A stretch of 62,984 nucleotides of DNA, taken from DASYAN01 sp034431765. GTDB lineage: Bacteria; Chloroflexota; Ktedonobacteria; Ktedonobacterales; Ktedonobacteraceae. The notes beneath the pieces were generated by a model that was not told where the DNA came from, did no database searches, and saw only the letters and a program-made list of their open reading frames with translations. The stretch's first letter is position 1; each line of letters opens with the position of its first letter. The position numbers were made by a program, and so were the translations under genes. Below, piece after piece: positions 26,323-35,198 of this stretch. The stretch lies in assembly GCA_034431765.1 (NCBI GenBank), contig DAOUDD010000011.1:1-62984 (forward strand), in the 5' to 3' direction.

Positions 26323-27501
26323 CTACATCTCGCGTACAAGGGATGAGGCATCCAGCCCGGCGAAGGAGGTGTAACCACTCAGGGCGAGCGTCAGATCGAG
26401 ATCGGCACGGATGTTCAGCAAGTACTCATGCACGCCTTGCTCGCCAGCAAGCGCAAGTGCCCATGTGTAGGGACGACCCAACAGTACCGCCTGGGCACCC
26501 AGAGCTATCGCCTTGAAGATGTCGGAGGCGCGACGAATACCGCTATCAAAGAGAATCGGTAGTTGTCCTTTTACCACCGACACGATATCAGGTAGTGCGT
26601 TCAGAGCCGCCCTCGCTCCAGCAACCTGACGTCCACCATGGTTGGAGACGATGATGCCATCTGCCCCATACTCGATCGCTTTCAACGCATCCTCTGCATG
26701 CAGAATACCTTTGAGCAAAATTGGCAGAGTCGTATGCTGGCGTAGAAAGTTGAGGTCCTGCCACGTCAGCGAGGGATTTGTAAAGATCTCGACAAAGCGA
26801 CGAATAGCTGCAAAGGGATTCTCCTCAGGCGGCTGCGGTAACGCCTGGCGAAAGACGGGATCACTGAAATAATTTGCCAGCCCTTCTCCTAACAAAAACG
26901 GTAAATAGGCGTTTTGTAGATCCTGTTCACGCCAGCTTAAAAGCCCTGTATCCAGCGTCACGACAATTGCTTTATAGCCAGCCCGCTCCGCACGCTGCAC
27001 AAAACTGGCATTCATCTCGGCATCCTTGCTCCAGTAAAGCTGATACCACGCGGGCGTTTCTCCCAGCGCCCCTGCAACCTCTTCCATGCTTTTTGAGGAT
27101 GCAGTACTTAAGACCATTGGAACGTTGAGAGTTGCTGCTGCCCGCGCAACTGCAACCTCTGCCTCCGGGTGCAGGATAGATTGCACGCCAATCGGTGCAA
27201 GCAAGAAGGGTACGGATAGCTCGGTATTGAAAAGGTGCACACGCAAGTCGCGCAACGACACATCGCGTAGCATCCGTGGCACTATCGACCAGCGTTGAAA
27301 TGCCTCCCTGTTCCCGCGCATCGTATCTTCCATCCCTGCCAGGTACCCTCGTGCCTCTTCACTCATATGCTCATTGGCCCGTCGCTCTAACTCTTCAGGT
27401 GAAATTGGTAGTGTCGGTCGTTGTCCCTGAAGCCCAGCCATATAAATCTGAAACTGTCGTTCACGCCCAAATGGCTTTGGAATAACCCGCTCTTCACTCA
27501 T
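26323..27501 (-). CDS. FMN-dependent alpha-hydroxy-acid oxidase (lactate 2-monooxygenase type)
   Basis: A 392-residue TIM-barrel flavoprotein oxidising L-2-hydroxy acids. ATG 27501 follows AGAGGT; the frame is open further upstream but only with sequence unlike the family. Diagnostic segments are PFLLAPIGVQSILHPEAE, VMVLSTASSKSMEE, WYQLYWSKD, AIVVTLDTGLLSWREQDL, PILLKGILHAEDA (catalytic Lys), DGIIVSNHGGRQVAGA (catalytic His/Arg) and LFDSGIRRASDIFKAIALGA (phosphate loop). Length, SNHGGRQ context and the extended loop before it favour lactate 2-monooxygenase or a similar oxidase over glycolate oxidase. A promoter at 27586-27614 drives it as a single gene. Confidence 0.88.
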   Translation of the reverse strand: MSEERVIPKPFGRERQFQIYMAGLQGQRPTLPISPEELERRANEHMSEEARGYLAGMEDTMRGNREAFQRWSIVPRMLRDVSLRDLRVHLFNTELSVPFLLAPIGVQSILHPEAEVAVARAAATLNVPMVLSTASSKSMEEVAGALGETPAWYQLYWSKDAEMNASFVQRAERAGYKAIVVTLDTGLLSWREQDLQNAYLPFLLGEGLANYFSDPVFRQALPQPPEENPFAAIRRFVEIFTNPSLTWQDLNFLRQHTTLPILLKGILHAEDALKAIEYGADGIIVSNHGGRQVAGARAALNALPDIVSVVKGQLPILFDSGIRRASDIFKAIALGAQAVLLGRPYTWALALAGEQGVHEYLLNIRADLDLTLALSGYTSFAGLDASSLVREM

Positions 27502-27585
27502 CAATCTTACCTCTTCGTTTCGCTGGAAAATACACACGTACCAGGCAGTGATAGATATAGATCCCCCATAGTAACGTATATCTCT

Positions 27586-27614
27586 ATTGTATGTGGCGCA
27601 CGAGTATTTAGCAA
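27586..27614 (-). promoter_or_regulatory. Sigma-A-like promoter for the hydroxy-acid oxidase gene
   Basis: Minus-strand -35 TTGCTA (27614-27609), 17-base spacer, -10 TACAAT (27591-27586). Downstream in the leader AGATATA and TATATCT (27554-27560, 27577-27583) form an inverted repeat that could be an operator. Confidence 0.55.
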
Positions 27615-27933
27615 TAGGGTAGCGCAGGAAAAAGAGGTAAAAATCAGAAGGAAGATAGCTCCTTCTACCTACCCGTACTTGTTGGTACAAGCCTTGCCCA
27701 GCTAAACTTTTCAGGACGTGCTACAATTGTTGTGGGATATATCTGCCGAGACACTGTCATCAGATCCTGTCGCATAGTCTCTTCCCACGAAGAGTTAGGA
27801 ACTGCGAGAGATACAGGGCGACGCAGCCCTACGTGTACCGCTTCCAGCGGAGAGAGTATGAGACAGAAGTTCGCGCATTCAGACGAAAAGGGGTACCCAT
27901 AGTACGTACACACCTTTCCCCACACTTAGATCT
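27615..27933. other. Intergenic stretch without a convincing gene
   Basis: Between the oxidase promoter and the pdhA leader. An 86-codon frame on the minus strand (27665-27925, GTG start) has no ribosome site and no recognisable domain; it might be a decayed remnant but is not called. Confidence 0.4.
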
Positions 27934-27990
27934 TATGCGAAAACGGACGCCACTCGCGTGACAAGCACCTGGCGCTCAAATTTTCGCATA
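27934..27990. promoter_or_regulatory. Long inverted repeat in the pdhA leader
   Basis: TATGCGAAAA (27934-27943) and TTTTCGCATA (27981-27990) are perfect inverted repeats, with an inner CGCCA/TGGCG pair. The element ends 29 bases before the pdhA start. It could be an RNA hairpin in the leader or a regulator-binding site. Confidence 0.55.
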
Positions 27991-28018
27991 GGCAGTTAGT
28001 AAAAATTCAGGAGATGTC

Positions 28019-29092
28019 ATGAGTACTGAGCAGCAAAAGCGACCGGATGGACGCGACGCCAGCACGAAGGAGCAGCCTCGTGCGGTCACGCTGCGTGAGG
28101 ATGAAGATCGCGAGACTCTGGTACACTACTACTATCAGATGCTCCTCGTGCGCCGCTTCGAGGAAAAATCGGCGGAAATGTACAACCGGGCGCGCATTGG
28201 CGGGTATTGCCATCTCAACCTTGGCGAGGAGGCCACAGTAGTTGGATTTTGCGCGGGCCTGGGTCCTAAGGACTACGCATACACAAACTACCGTGAGCAT
28301 GGATATGCAATTTGTCGTGGTATTTCTACGAATGCTGTAATGGCTGAGTTATTTGGGAAAGAGACAGGATGCTCACACGGGCGGGGTGGCTCAATGCACC
28401 TGTTCGATCTGGAACGTCGCTTCATGGGTGGCTATGCTATCGTTGGTGGACAATTGCCATTAGCAACTGGAGCAGCCTTTGCCATTGCGTATCGCGGTTC
28501 CGATGAAGTTGTGGTCTGTCAGATGGGCGATGGAACAACCAATGGTGGTCCGTTCTATGAATCGCTCAACCTTGCAAAAATCTACAAACTGCCCATTGTT
28601 TTCTTTATTATGAACAACCAGTACGGTATGGGCATGCCCGCCGCTAAAGGCTCAGCTATAGCCGAACTTCATCGTAAAGCCTGTGCGTTCGATATGCAGA
28701 GTGAACGCGTCGATGGCAACGATGTGCTTGCTGTACGCGATGCAATGCAACGTGCTATCACAATTGCGCGCGAACAGCATCAACCAGTGCTGCTTGAAGC
28801 GGTCAGCTACCGTCATCGCGGTCATTCGGTTGTCGATCCCGATCGTTATCGTGATGAGGAAGAGGTACGCCACGGACGCGCACAAGATCCTATCCCAGCC
28901 TTTGCTCAACGCCTCCTAGAGGCTCACCTGCTCGATGAGCAAGGCCTACACGAGATCGAGGAGCGGGTGGAGCGCGAAGTTGAGGAAGCCGTCAGGTTCG
29001 CTGAGGAGAGTCCCTTTCCACCAGTGGAAAGTCTCTACGACTATATGTATGCACCTGATAACATCGATGATAACGAGCAGGAGACAAGATAA
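28019..29092 (+). CDS. pdhA: Pyruvate dehydrogenase E1 component, alpha subunit
   Basis: A 357-residue thiamine-diphosphate subunit. With the beta subunit it decarboxylates pyruvate (possibly acetoin or a branched 2-oxo acid) and passes the acyl group to E2. AGGAGA is four bases from ATG 28019. The family features are ETLVHYYYQMLLVRRFEEKS, HLNLGEEATVVGF, TNYREHGYAICRG, HGRGGSMHLFDLERRF, the TPP/Mg motif MGDGTTNGGPFYESLNLA to FIMNNQYGM, and the phosphorylation-loop region YRHRGHSVVDPDRYRDEEEV. It is the first gene of a pdhABC unit with a two-base gap to pdhB. Confidence 0.94.
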   Translation: MSTEQQKRPDGRDASTKEQPRAVTLREDEDRETLVHYYYQMLLVRRFEEKSAEMYNRARIGGYCHLNLGEEATVVGFCAGLGPKDYAYTNYREHGYAICRGISTNAVMAELFGKETGCSHGRGGSMHLFDLERRFMGGYAIVGGQLPLATGAAFAIAYRGSDEVVVCQMGDGTTNGGPFYESLNLAKIYKLPIVFFIMNNQYGMGMPAAKGSAIAELHRKACAFDMQSERVDGNDVLAVRDAMQRAITIAREQHQPVLLEAVSYRHRGHSVVDPDRYRDEEEVRHGRAQDPIPAFAQRLLEAHLLDEQGLHEIEERVEREVEEAVRFAEESPFPPVESLYDYMYAPDNIDDNEQETR

Positions 29093-29094
29093 GT

Positions 29095-30084
29095 ATGGCC
29101 GAGATTACGTTCAGGCAGGCTCTTCACGATACATTGCGTGAGGAACTGCAACGCGATGACAATGTCCTCCTCATGGGGGAAGAGATCGGTGTCTTTGAGG
29201 GGTCATATAAAATTACGGCTGGTCTGCTCAAGGAATTTGGTCCGCGCCGCGTGGTTGATACTCCGATTGCGGAAAATGGCTTTGTCGGTATGGCCGTAGG
29301 TGCTGCTATGCTGGGTCTCCGTCCAGTCGTCGAGATCATGACCATTAACTTCATTGCCCTCGCCATGGATGAAGTGCTCAACCATGCGGCAAAAATCTAT
29401 TATATGTTTGGTGGACAGACACCTGTCCCAATGGTTATCCGTACTCCTGGTGGCGGTGGCCAACAGCTATCTGCGACACATTCACAGAATCTAGAAGTCT
29501 GGTTCGCATATATTCCTGGCTTGCAGGTGGTTGCGCCCTCAACACCTGCTGATGCTAAAGGGCTGCTGCGCACTGCCATTCGCAACAACAATCCAGTTCT
29601 CTTTCTGGAAAATCTGGCTCTCTATAACATTAAGGGTGAAGTGCCCGATGGTGAGTACGCAATCCCCTTTGGGAAGGCGAAGGTGATGAAAGAGGGCAAA
29701 GATCTGACAGTGATTAGCTACTCACGTATGGCCTCGCTTGCTCTGGAAGTGGCACAACGGCTGGAGCAGGAGCAGAAGTTGAGTGTTGAAGTGGTTGACA
29801 TACGTTCTCTGCGCCCTCTGGATCGCGAAACACTCGTCGAATCCGTCAAGAAGACCAATCGAGCCATCGTCTTTGAGGAAGATTGGCGCACATATGGTAT
29901 CGGTGCTGAGATCGCGGCAACTCTTCAGGAAGAAGCTTTTGACTATCTGGATGCGCCTATCAAACGTATAGCCAGCGCTGAAGTTCCTCTTCCCTACTCT
30001 AAGCCGCTTGAGCTTGCCGCACTCACTGGTCCCAAACAGCTCGAAGAGGCCATTTCCGAGCTTGCACCGCGACGAAGGAGATAA
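29095..30084 (+). CDS. pdhB: Pyruvate dehydrogenase E1 component, beta subunit
   Basis: A 329-residue partner of the alpha subunit, completing the thiamine-diphosphate active site. Typical segments are MAEITFRQALHDTLREELQR, MGEEIGVFEGSYKIT, RVVDTPIAENGFVGMAVGAA (with the Glu that activates TPP), QTPVPMVIRTPGGGGQQLSA, HSQNLEVWFAYIPGLQVVAP and EVVDIRSLRPLDRETLVESV. Its start lies two bases after pdhA and its stop three bases before pdhC, so the three are co-expressed. The subunit resembles PdhB and AcoB equally well; pyruvate is preferred because an E2 follows and no acetoin gene is present. Confidence 0.94.
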   Translation: MAEITFRQALHDTLREELQRDDNVLLMGEEIGVFEGSYKITAGLLKEFGPRRVVDTPIAENGFVGMAVGAAMLGLRPVVEIMTINFIALAMDEVLNHAAKIYYMFGGQTPVPMVIRTPGGGGQQLSATHSQNLEVWFAYIPGLQVVAPSTPADAKGLLRTAIRNNNPVLFLENLALYNIKGEVPDGEYAIPFGKAKVMKEGKDLTVISYSRMASLALEVAQRLEQEQKLSVEVVDIRSLRPLDRETLVESVKKTNRAIVFEEDWRTYGIGAEIAATLQEEAFDYLDAPIKRIASAEVPLPYSKPLELAALTGPKQLEEAISELAPRRRR

Positions 30085-30087
30085 TAG

Positions 30088-31449
30088 ATGGCAGAAGTCA
30101 ATATGCCAAGACTCAGCGATACGATGCAGGAAGGGACAATCTCGCGCTGGCTCAAAAAGCCGGGTGACGAGGTCAAGCGTGGTGATGTCATTGCTGAGGT
30201 CGAGACAGATAAGGCCAATATGGAGGTTGAGGCCTACGATGCAGGCGTGCTAGAAGAGATCCTGGTCAAGGAGGGCGAGACAGCTCCTATCGGTCAGGTG
30301 ATTGCGTTGATTGGCACTGGCAAGGCGCAGGCGCGTGCTGCTACTGCTGCTACACACAGTCAGAAAACCTCTACGTCCGCTGTGGCGGCGCAGAATGGTC
30401 AGACTGCTAGCACAAATGTGTCAGCCTCACAAACCTCTTCTGCTCCACCTGTTCCCGTTGCCCAGGTGAATGGCACGGCGCAGGAAGCGAGCAAAGAAGC
30501 ACCGTTCGTCAAAGTCTCACCACTAGCTCGACGGATGGCAGAAGAACACGGAATTGATCTGCAGCAGCTTAAAGGAACCGGCCCTGCCGGGCGCATCGTG
30601 CGTGATGACATCGAAGACTTCATTGCTCAGCGCTCCACGGTCTCTACTGCCCTTGCCACATCTGCTGAGACAGTGTCAGCAACGTCTACACCTGCAACAC
30701 AATCTGCAGGTGTTTCAGTCACCGCTCCAACAGGTGTGCCAGAAGCTCTGACGCGGGATAGCGAAGCTGAGGTCGTTAATCTCACGTCAATGCAGAAGAC
30801 TATTGCACGTCGTCTGACTGAATCAAAACAGACGGTTCCACACTTCTATATTGGCAGCGAGATCGACATGACAGATGCGCTGGCTCTGCGGCAACAGCTC
30901 AACACGAGCTTTGCCTCCGAAGGCATTAAGATCAGCGTTAACGATCTGATTGTTAAAGCCTGTGCTCTGGCTCTGGAGAAATTTCCAGAGGTCAACGGCT
31001 CCTACCGCGATGGACAGTTTCTACTGCACAAGCAGGTTCATGTGGGCATCGCAGTTGATATTCCATCCGGCCTGGTCGTTCCAGTACTGCGGGATGCAAA
31101 TATCAAGGGCTTACGGACTATTGCACGAGAGGCACGCGAGCTGGTGTCAAAGGCGCAGGCAGGAAAGCTCACTACAAGTGATCTGACTGGTGGCACCTTC
31201 TCCATCTCCAATCTGGGTATGATGGATGTGAGTGACTTTGTGGCGGTAATCAATCCTCCGCAAGCCGCTATTCTGGCTGTGGCCGCGACACGCAAGACGT
31301 TCGTACCAGTGGATGATCAACCGGTGATCCGCGAGATCATGCATGTGACGCTCTCTGCCGACCATCGCATTCTCTATGGCGCAACAGTCGCTCGCTTCCT
31401 CCAGGAGGTCAAGCGCGTGCTGCAAAATCCATATCTGCTGCTTGGCTAA
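30088..31449 (+). CDS. pdhC: Dihydrolipoamide acyltransferase (E2 component)
   Basis: A 453-residue E2 core enzyme. One lipoyl domain at residues 1-78 (lipoyl Lys in VETDKANMEVEAYD), an Ala/Thr-rich hinge, the peripheral-subunit-binding domain (SPLARRMAEEHGIDLQQLKG, GPAGRIVRDDIEDF), a second hinge, and the catalytic domain with GTFSISNLGMMDVSDFVAV and the active-site SADHRILYGATVARF. It transfers the acetyl group from E1 to CoA. The E3 (lipoamide dehydrogenase) gene is absent from the window and is presumably elsewhere. The operon ends at the terminator at 31485-31519. Confidence 0.93.
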   Translation: MAEVNMPRLSDTMQEGTISRWLKKPGDEVKRGDVIAEVETDKANMEVEAYDAGVLEEILVKEGETAPIGQVIALIGTGKAQARAATAATHSQKTSTSAVAAQNGQTASTNVSASQTSSAPPVPVAQVNGTAQEASKEAPFVKVSPLARRMAEEHGIDLQQLKGTGPAGRIVRDDIEDFIAQRSTVSTALATSAETVSATSTPATQSAGVSVTAPTGVPEALTRDSEAEVVNLTSMQKTIARRLTESKQTVPHFYIGSEIDMTDALALRQQLNTSFASEGIKISVNDLIVKACALALEKFPEVNGSYRDGQFLLHKQVHVGIAVDIPSGLVVPVLRDANIKGLRTIAREARELVSKAQAGKLTTSDLTGGTFSISNLGMMDVSDFVAVINPPQAAILAVAATRKTFVPVDDQPVIREIMHVTLSADHRILYGATVARFLQEVKRVLQNPYLLLG

Positions 31450-31484
31450 GCTCTTTGTCTCCATGCATGTTTGCTAAATCTCTT

Positions 31485-31519
31485 AAAGGGGCTACTCTGG
31501 ATGATAGAGTAGCCCCTTT
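31485..31519. terminator. Strong intrinsic terminator of the pdhABC operon
   Basis: AAAGGGGCTACTCT and AGAGTAGCCCCTTT form a perfect 14-bp stem around GGATGAT, followed by CTCTTTCT. It lies 35 bases after the pdhC stop. Confidence 0.9.
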
Positions 31520-31719
31520 CTCTTTCTATTGCCTTGTATAATTAATATTGTGTAATAATATTTCTTCCCTCGTATATATTACTAATAGGCTATTGCAACT
31601 CATACTCGTATCATATTACAGAAAATAGTGCTATCCTATGAGATAGATAGGGCTGTGCGAATGCGTCGTACAGCCTGTTGTGGAGACGAAGTAGAAGTGT
31701 AGGGGAAATACAACTAGTT

Positions 31720-32424
31720 ATGAATACACGCACATGTTTACGGTGTGGGGAAGTTTGTGGAAGTGAACCCTTCTGTAACTCTTGTCAGGCAGCGCTCCTT
31801 GCTCGTTCAAGACAAAAAAAACGTTCGATAGAACTCGTCCCTTTATCTCTTCGTGCAATATCCGCTCCAATACTAAACAAAGGAGCTAAAAGAGAGCAGC
31901 ACGAGCTGGTATCATCAGTCTCGTTACCACAGGAAACACGTCAGAACGCTCTTCCACTGAGTATACATCAGGAATGGAGATACACATCTACGAAGAGCCA
32001 GAAATCCTTTCCTGATAGTTCACGCACGTCTTTTCTACCCGTATGGCATATGAAGACTCTTCCTATTACAGATGAGAATATATTGCCGCGTCGAAAGACA
32101 CGTAACTGGGTCAAGCATCTTTTTATATTCTTGATAGCCCTTTCCCTTATCGCGCTCCTTCTAGATATCCTGCTTGCACTGCTTATCTTTACACATCAAA
32201 GTTCTCGCTCTACTCTCTTTCCAGCCGCCTCGCATTGCATGCTCGGAGGAATCGCTCCATGTGCTCGTGCTCGCATACATACCCCTTGGCAGCTCTATAC
32301 ACAGACTGGCACGGTTCTAGAAAAAATGCTTATCCAGCAAAAACAAACTCTACAAATATCTTCTCAAACCATACTCGAAATACACGTGAAGAGCAATACT
32401 TTAGTACATTTTCTAAGATATTGA
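31720..32424 (+). CDS. Zinc-ribbon protein with one membrane segment, unknown function
   Basis: A 234-residue protein starting at ATG 31720, 13 bases after AGGGGA. The N-terminus is a zinc ribbon (CLRCGEVCGSEPFCNSC). A basic, Ser/Thr-rich cytoplasmic stretch of about 110 residues follows, then one membrane helix (HLFIFLIALSLIALLLDIL and the adjacent LLALLIF) and an outer tail of about 65 residues. No kinase or other enzyme domain is present, although the zinc ribbon resembles that of the two kinases in this window. The region is richer in A and T than its neighbours. The next gene starts 23 bases on, so the two probably form one unit. Confidence 0.65.
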   Translation: MNTRTCLRCGEVCGSEPFCNSCQAALLARSRQKKRSIELVPLSLRAISAPILNKGAKREQHELVSSVSLPQETRQNALPLSIHQEWRYTSTKSQKSFPDSSRTSFLPVWHMKTLPITDENILPRRKTRNWVKHLFIFLIALSLIALLLDILLALLIFTHQSSRSTLFPAASHCMLGGIAPCARARIHTPWQLYTQTGTVLEKMLIQQKQTLQISSQTILEIHVKSNTLVHFLRY

Positions 32425-32447
32425 TACGAGAAAGGGCACAGGCTTCT

Positions 32448-33296
32448 ATGTCACATAGCGATCAGCAACAAACACAGCGCGTTGAGCAGATTATGACTAC
32501 CGTTATAACCTGTCGTAGCCTGCTCAAGTATAACCTGAGCCTCCCCGAAGAACAGCGACGTGACCTGCTCCATGACATTGATACTTCGCTAGAGTTCCTG
32601 CGCTCGTATCTTCTCAATGAAAACTCAACTCGCTCGTCGGCTACTGCGCCTCAGCACCCGCAACTCGCTTCCTCTCTGCCCAATAATTCTGATGTTAAAA
32701 ACGTGTTACAGGAACTCTATGCTATGTATCACGCCTATCTCGATATACACCAGAGTGGAAATATTAATACATTTGTTATGCGTTTTAATGACGTTATGTC
32801 TACCCTCAATGAGATTGTTCATCTTGTCAAAAGCCAGAATACAGCTTACAGCGATTACACGTATTCCGTTCCGCTAGAAGAACCCTTGCAGCGTATACGT
32901 TCCTTTGTTGGGGATCTTTATTACATCTTTATGGAGTTTATGCGTGTCCTTTCCAATATATTGCAGCATTACACTGTTCACCCCGAAACGGAAAAGCTTT
33001 CATCAGCGCAGAACGAGCCAGAAGCAAATGAACGTGTTCTCAAAAACGCTCATCTTCAGGCTCTCGCAGAAACGTATCACCTACAACAACAGTTGAATAA
33101 GAGGAAGGGAGAGGCAGCAAATCGTGTGAGCAGCGCAATAGCATTTCTGGAATTTCTCAAGGAGCATCGCTCCTCGAATATGAACAAGCGCGATGAGGTA
33201 TTCGCCCAGCTCAATGCTGTTGCAAAGTTGCTCTCTGAATTGCTGTACCTGCTCAAAGATTATGAGAAGGCGGCTATTCTCTTGCTCTCATCTTAG
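32448..33296 (+). CDS. Helical hypothetical protein
   Basis: A 282-residue protein with no family I recognise. ATG 32448 is chosen because it follows AAAGGGCACAGG and because the longer open frame (from 32235) overlaps the previous gene over 190 bases. It is soluble and rich in Leu, Gln and Asn. Long amphipathic helices are visible, such as LHDIDTSLEFLRSYLLNE, LQELYAMYHAYLDIHQSGN, HLQALAETYHLQQQLNKR and AFLEFLKEHRSSNMNKRDE. The pattern suggests a helical bundle. There is no signal peptide and no catalytic motif. Confidence 0.65.
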   Translation: MSHSDQQQTQRVEQIMTTVITCRSLLKYNLSLPEEQRRDLLHDIDTSLEFLRSYLLNENSTRSSATAPQHPQLASSLPNNSDVKNVLQELYAMYHAYLDIHQSGNINTFVMRFNDVMSTLNEIVHLVKSQNTAYSDYTYSVPLEEPLQRIRSFVGDLYYIFMEFMRVLSNILQHYTVHPETEKLSSAQNEPEANERVLKNAHLQALAETYHLQQQLNKRKGEAANRVSSAIAFLEFLKEHRSSNMNKRDEVFAQLNAVAKLLSELLYLLKDYEKAAILLLSS

Positions 33297-33452
33297 CTCT
33301 TCCGTGAAAATCAACGCCGCTTGAGCGTGGCACGTGCCCCACACTCAGGTTTTCGAGAGGTAGTTCATGAAATTCCTATTCAACGATGTTGAAGCGAAAT
33401 CTTCGGTTTAGCCCTATTATAAGTAAGAAAGATATTTTGTGGAGGAACGTAA

Positions 33453-33779
33453 ATGAATGCATTAGCAATTGGGCATGCAGAACTCTATGTGTATCCTGAA
33501 AAGGTTACGGCTCAGGATACGATTGTGTCACCGCAACGTATAGATGTCGCCAGCACACAGGAACTCATCGAAGTTTTGACTATGATGCCAGCCGAGACGA
33601 GCTTTAGTGTTTTGCTTGTAATTAATGAGTGCGTCGTTGGCAATGGCAAATATTATATGACGCATGATACTGTCTCAATTCTGCACGAATACGGTGCATG
33701 CGTGGGCTTTCTGGTCAAGCCTGTAGGACTCTTACGCGAACTACGCCAGCAACAGTGGCAGGCAGGGCAGGCAGAATAA
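33453..33779 (+). CDS. Small hypothetical protein (108 residues)
   Basis: A compact soluble protein starting at ATG 33453, six bases after GGAGG. The alternating beta and helix pattern (AELYVYPEKVTAQDTIV, IDVASTQELIEVLTMMPAE, SFSVLLVINECVVGNG, VSILHEYGACVGFLVKPVGL) suggests a small alpha/beta fold. No family is recognised. It lies after a 156-base spacer containing a hairpin (33320-33349) and converges with the reductase gene at 33816. Confidence 0.65.
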   Translation: MNALAIGHAELYVYPEKVTAQDTIVSPQRIDVASTQELIEVLTMMPAETSFSVLLVINECVVGNGKYYMTHDTVSILHEYGACVGFLVKPVGLLRELRQQQWQAGQAE

Positions 33780-33815
33780 CACTTCTACCTGCTCTTCGAC
33801 TATAGGCACACTGTT

Positions 33816-34946
33816 CTAGGACCACCTGGCCCGTTCGTATTGCCTGGGCCAGGCCACGTTCTCGCGTAGAACGTGAGCTGCACGTAAGGGCCAGTGTGGA
33901 TCACGGAGGAGTTCACGTGCCAGGAAGATCATATCAGCCTCGTGATAGCGCAAAATGTCATTTGCCTGCACAGGATCAGTGATCAAGCCGACTGCTCCCG
34001 TCGGAATGTTTGCCTGTTTGCGAACTGCTTCAGCGAAGGGAACCTGATACCCTGGCGCTGCGGGAACCTTTGCGTTGGCGATGTTTCCTCCTGAAGAGAC
34101 ATCGATCAGATCGACACCGTGCTTTTTCAAGGCGCGTGCGACTTCGACGGTGTCCTCAATCGTCAGCCCACCTTCGGTCCAGTCGCTTGCTGAGACACGG
34201 ACGAATAAGGGCAGTTCGGGAGGAAGCACGGCACGAACGGCGTCTACAACCTCCAGCAAGAAGCCCATACGATTTTCTAGAGAGCCACCATAGGCATCGT
34301 TGCGCAGATTGGAGAGAGGGGAGAGGAACTCGTGCAGCAGGTAGCCATGAGCAGCGTGAATTTCGATCACTTCAAAGCCTGCTTGCATTGCACGCTGTGT
34401 TGCAACCTGAAAGCTTTGCACGACAGTGGCAATGTCCTCAAGCGCCATCTCTTCTGGTAAAGGATATGTCTCTGAAAAACGCTGTGCGCTTGGCCCGACC
34501 GTCTGCCATCTTCCCTCTTCCACCGACACCTCACCATGTCCGCTCCATGGTCGATAGGTGCTTGCCTTCCTGCCAGCGTGCGCAAGCTGAATAGCCGGAT
34601 GGGCACCCTGCTCGCGGATAAAGCGGGTGATCCGTGAGAGCATCTCAATGTGCTCATCGAGGTAAATTCCTAAATCCTGCGGAGAGATGCGGCCTCGTGC
34701 TTCAACAGCGGTCGCCTCGGTCATCACCAGTGCAGCTCCGCCAATTGCAAAGCTGCCGAGGTGAACAAGGTGCCAATCTGTCGCGAAGCCGTCAGTCGAT
34801 GAATACTGACACATCGGAGCAACGGCAATGCGATTGCGAAAGGTGATATCACGCAACGAGAACGGCTGAAATAGCTCGATTGCGTCCATTGCCTCCAATT
34901 GTGCCTGCGTAAATGGTCTATTATCCCCTCCTGGGATTGTCTGCAT
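33816..34946 (-). CDS. namA: Old-yellow-enzyme type NADH:flavin oxidoreductase (YqjM/NamA-like)
   Basis: A 376-residue FMN enzyme that reduces activated C=C bonds such as enones, using NAD(P)H. It belongs to the thermophilic-like YqjM group: IAVAPMCQYSSTDGFATDWH (the Cys that tunes the flavin), IQLAHAGRKAST (Arg/Lys and active-site His), EVIEIHAAHGYLLHEFLSPL, NRMGFLLEVVDAVR, RVSASDWTEGG and AVGLITDPVQANDILRYHEA (phosphate site). ATG 34946 follows AGGAGC by 11 bases. It is a single-gene unit; the physiological substrate is not known in this family, so the gene symbol is tentative. Confidence 0.9.
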   Translation of the reverse strand: MQTIPGGDNRPFTQAQLEAMDAIELFQPFSLRDITFRNRIAVAPMCQYSSTDGFATDWHLVHLGSFAIGGAALVMTEATAVEARGRISPQDLGIYLDEHIEMLSRITRFIREQGAHPAIQLAHAGRKASTYRPWSGHGEVSVEEGRWQTVGPSAQRFSETYPLPEEMALEDIATVVQSFQVATQRAMQAGFEVIEIHAAHGYLLHEFLSPLSNLRNDAYGGSLENRMGFLLEVVDAVRAVLPPELPLFVRVSASDWTEGGLTIEDTVEVARALKKHGVDLIDVSSGGNIANAKVPAAPGYQVPFAEAVRKQANIPTGAVGLITDPVQANDILRYHEADMIFLARELLRDPHWPLRAAHVLRENVAWPRQYERARWS

Positions 34947-35198
34947 AGTTGCAAAGCTCCTTTATTCTGGCGGGAGAGTTCTATTCTCTTTGCAAGAACA
35001 TAGCGTGCTCTCTCGATTATTCCAGTTACTCGGAGCACTGTACATATTCCGAACCGAATATGCTGCTTGCTGTTGTCAGCGCCGTTCTCGCCGCTCTCAG
35101 TTTTGCGGCAACGCTTCTGCTTCTTTTTCCTCTTAAGAAGAGATAGTATTTGTCACAGACTTTCTCTTTAGAAAGTGGAAAAGGAGTTAAAAGCTTAT

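Noticed and set aside
27665..27925. 86-codon minus-strand frame before pdhA
   Set aside because: GTG start without a ribosome site and no recognisable domain; kept only as a possible remnant.
34949..35146. 65-codon frame ending in a hydrophobic segment, or a 28-residue membrane peptide
   Set aside because: No ribosome site at either start; hydrophobicity alone is weak evidence in so short a frame.
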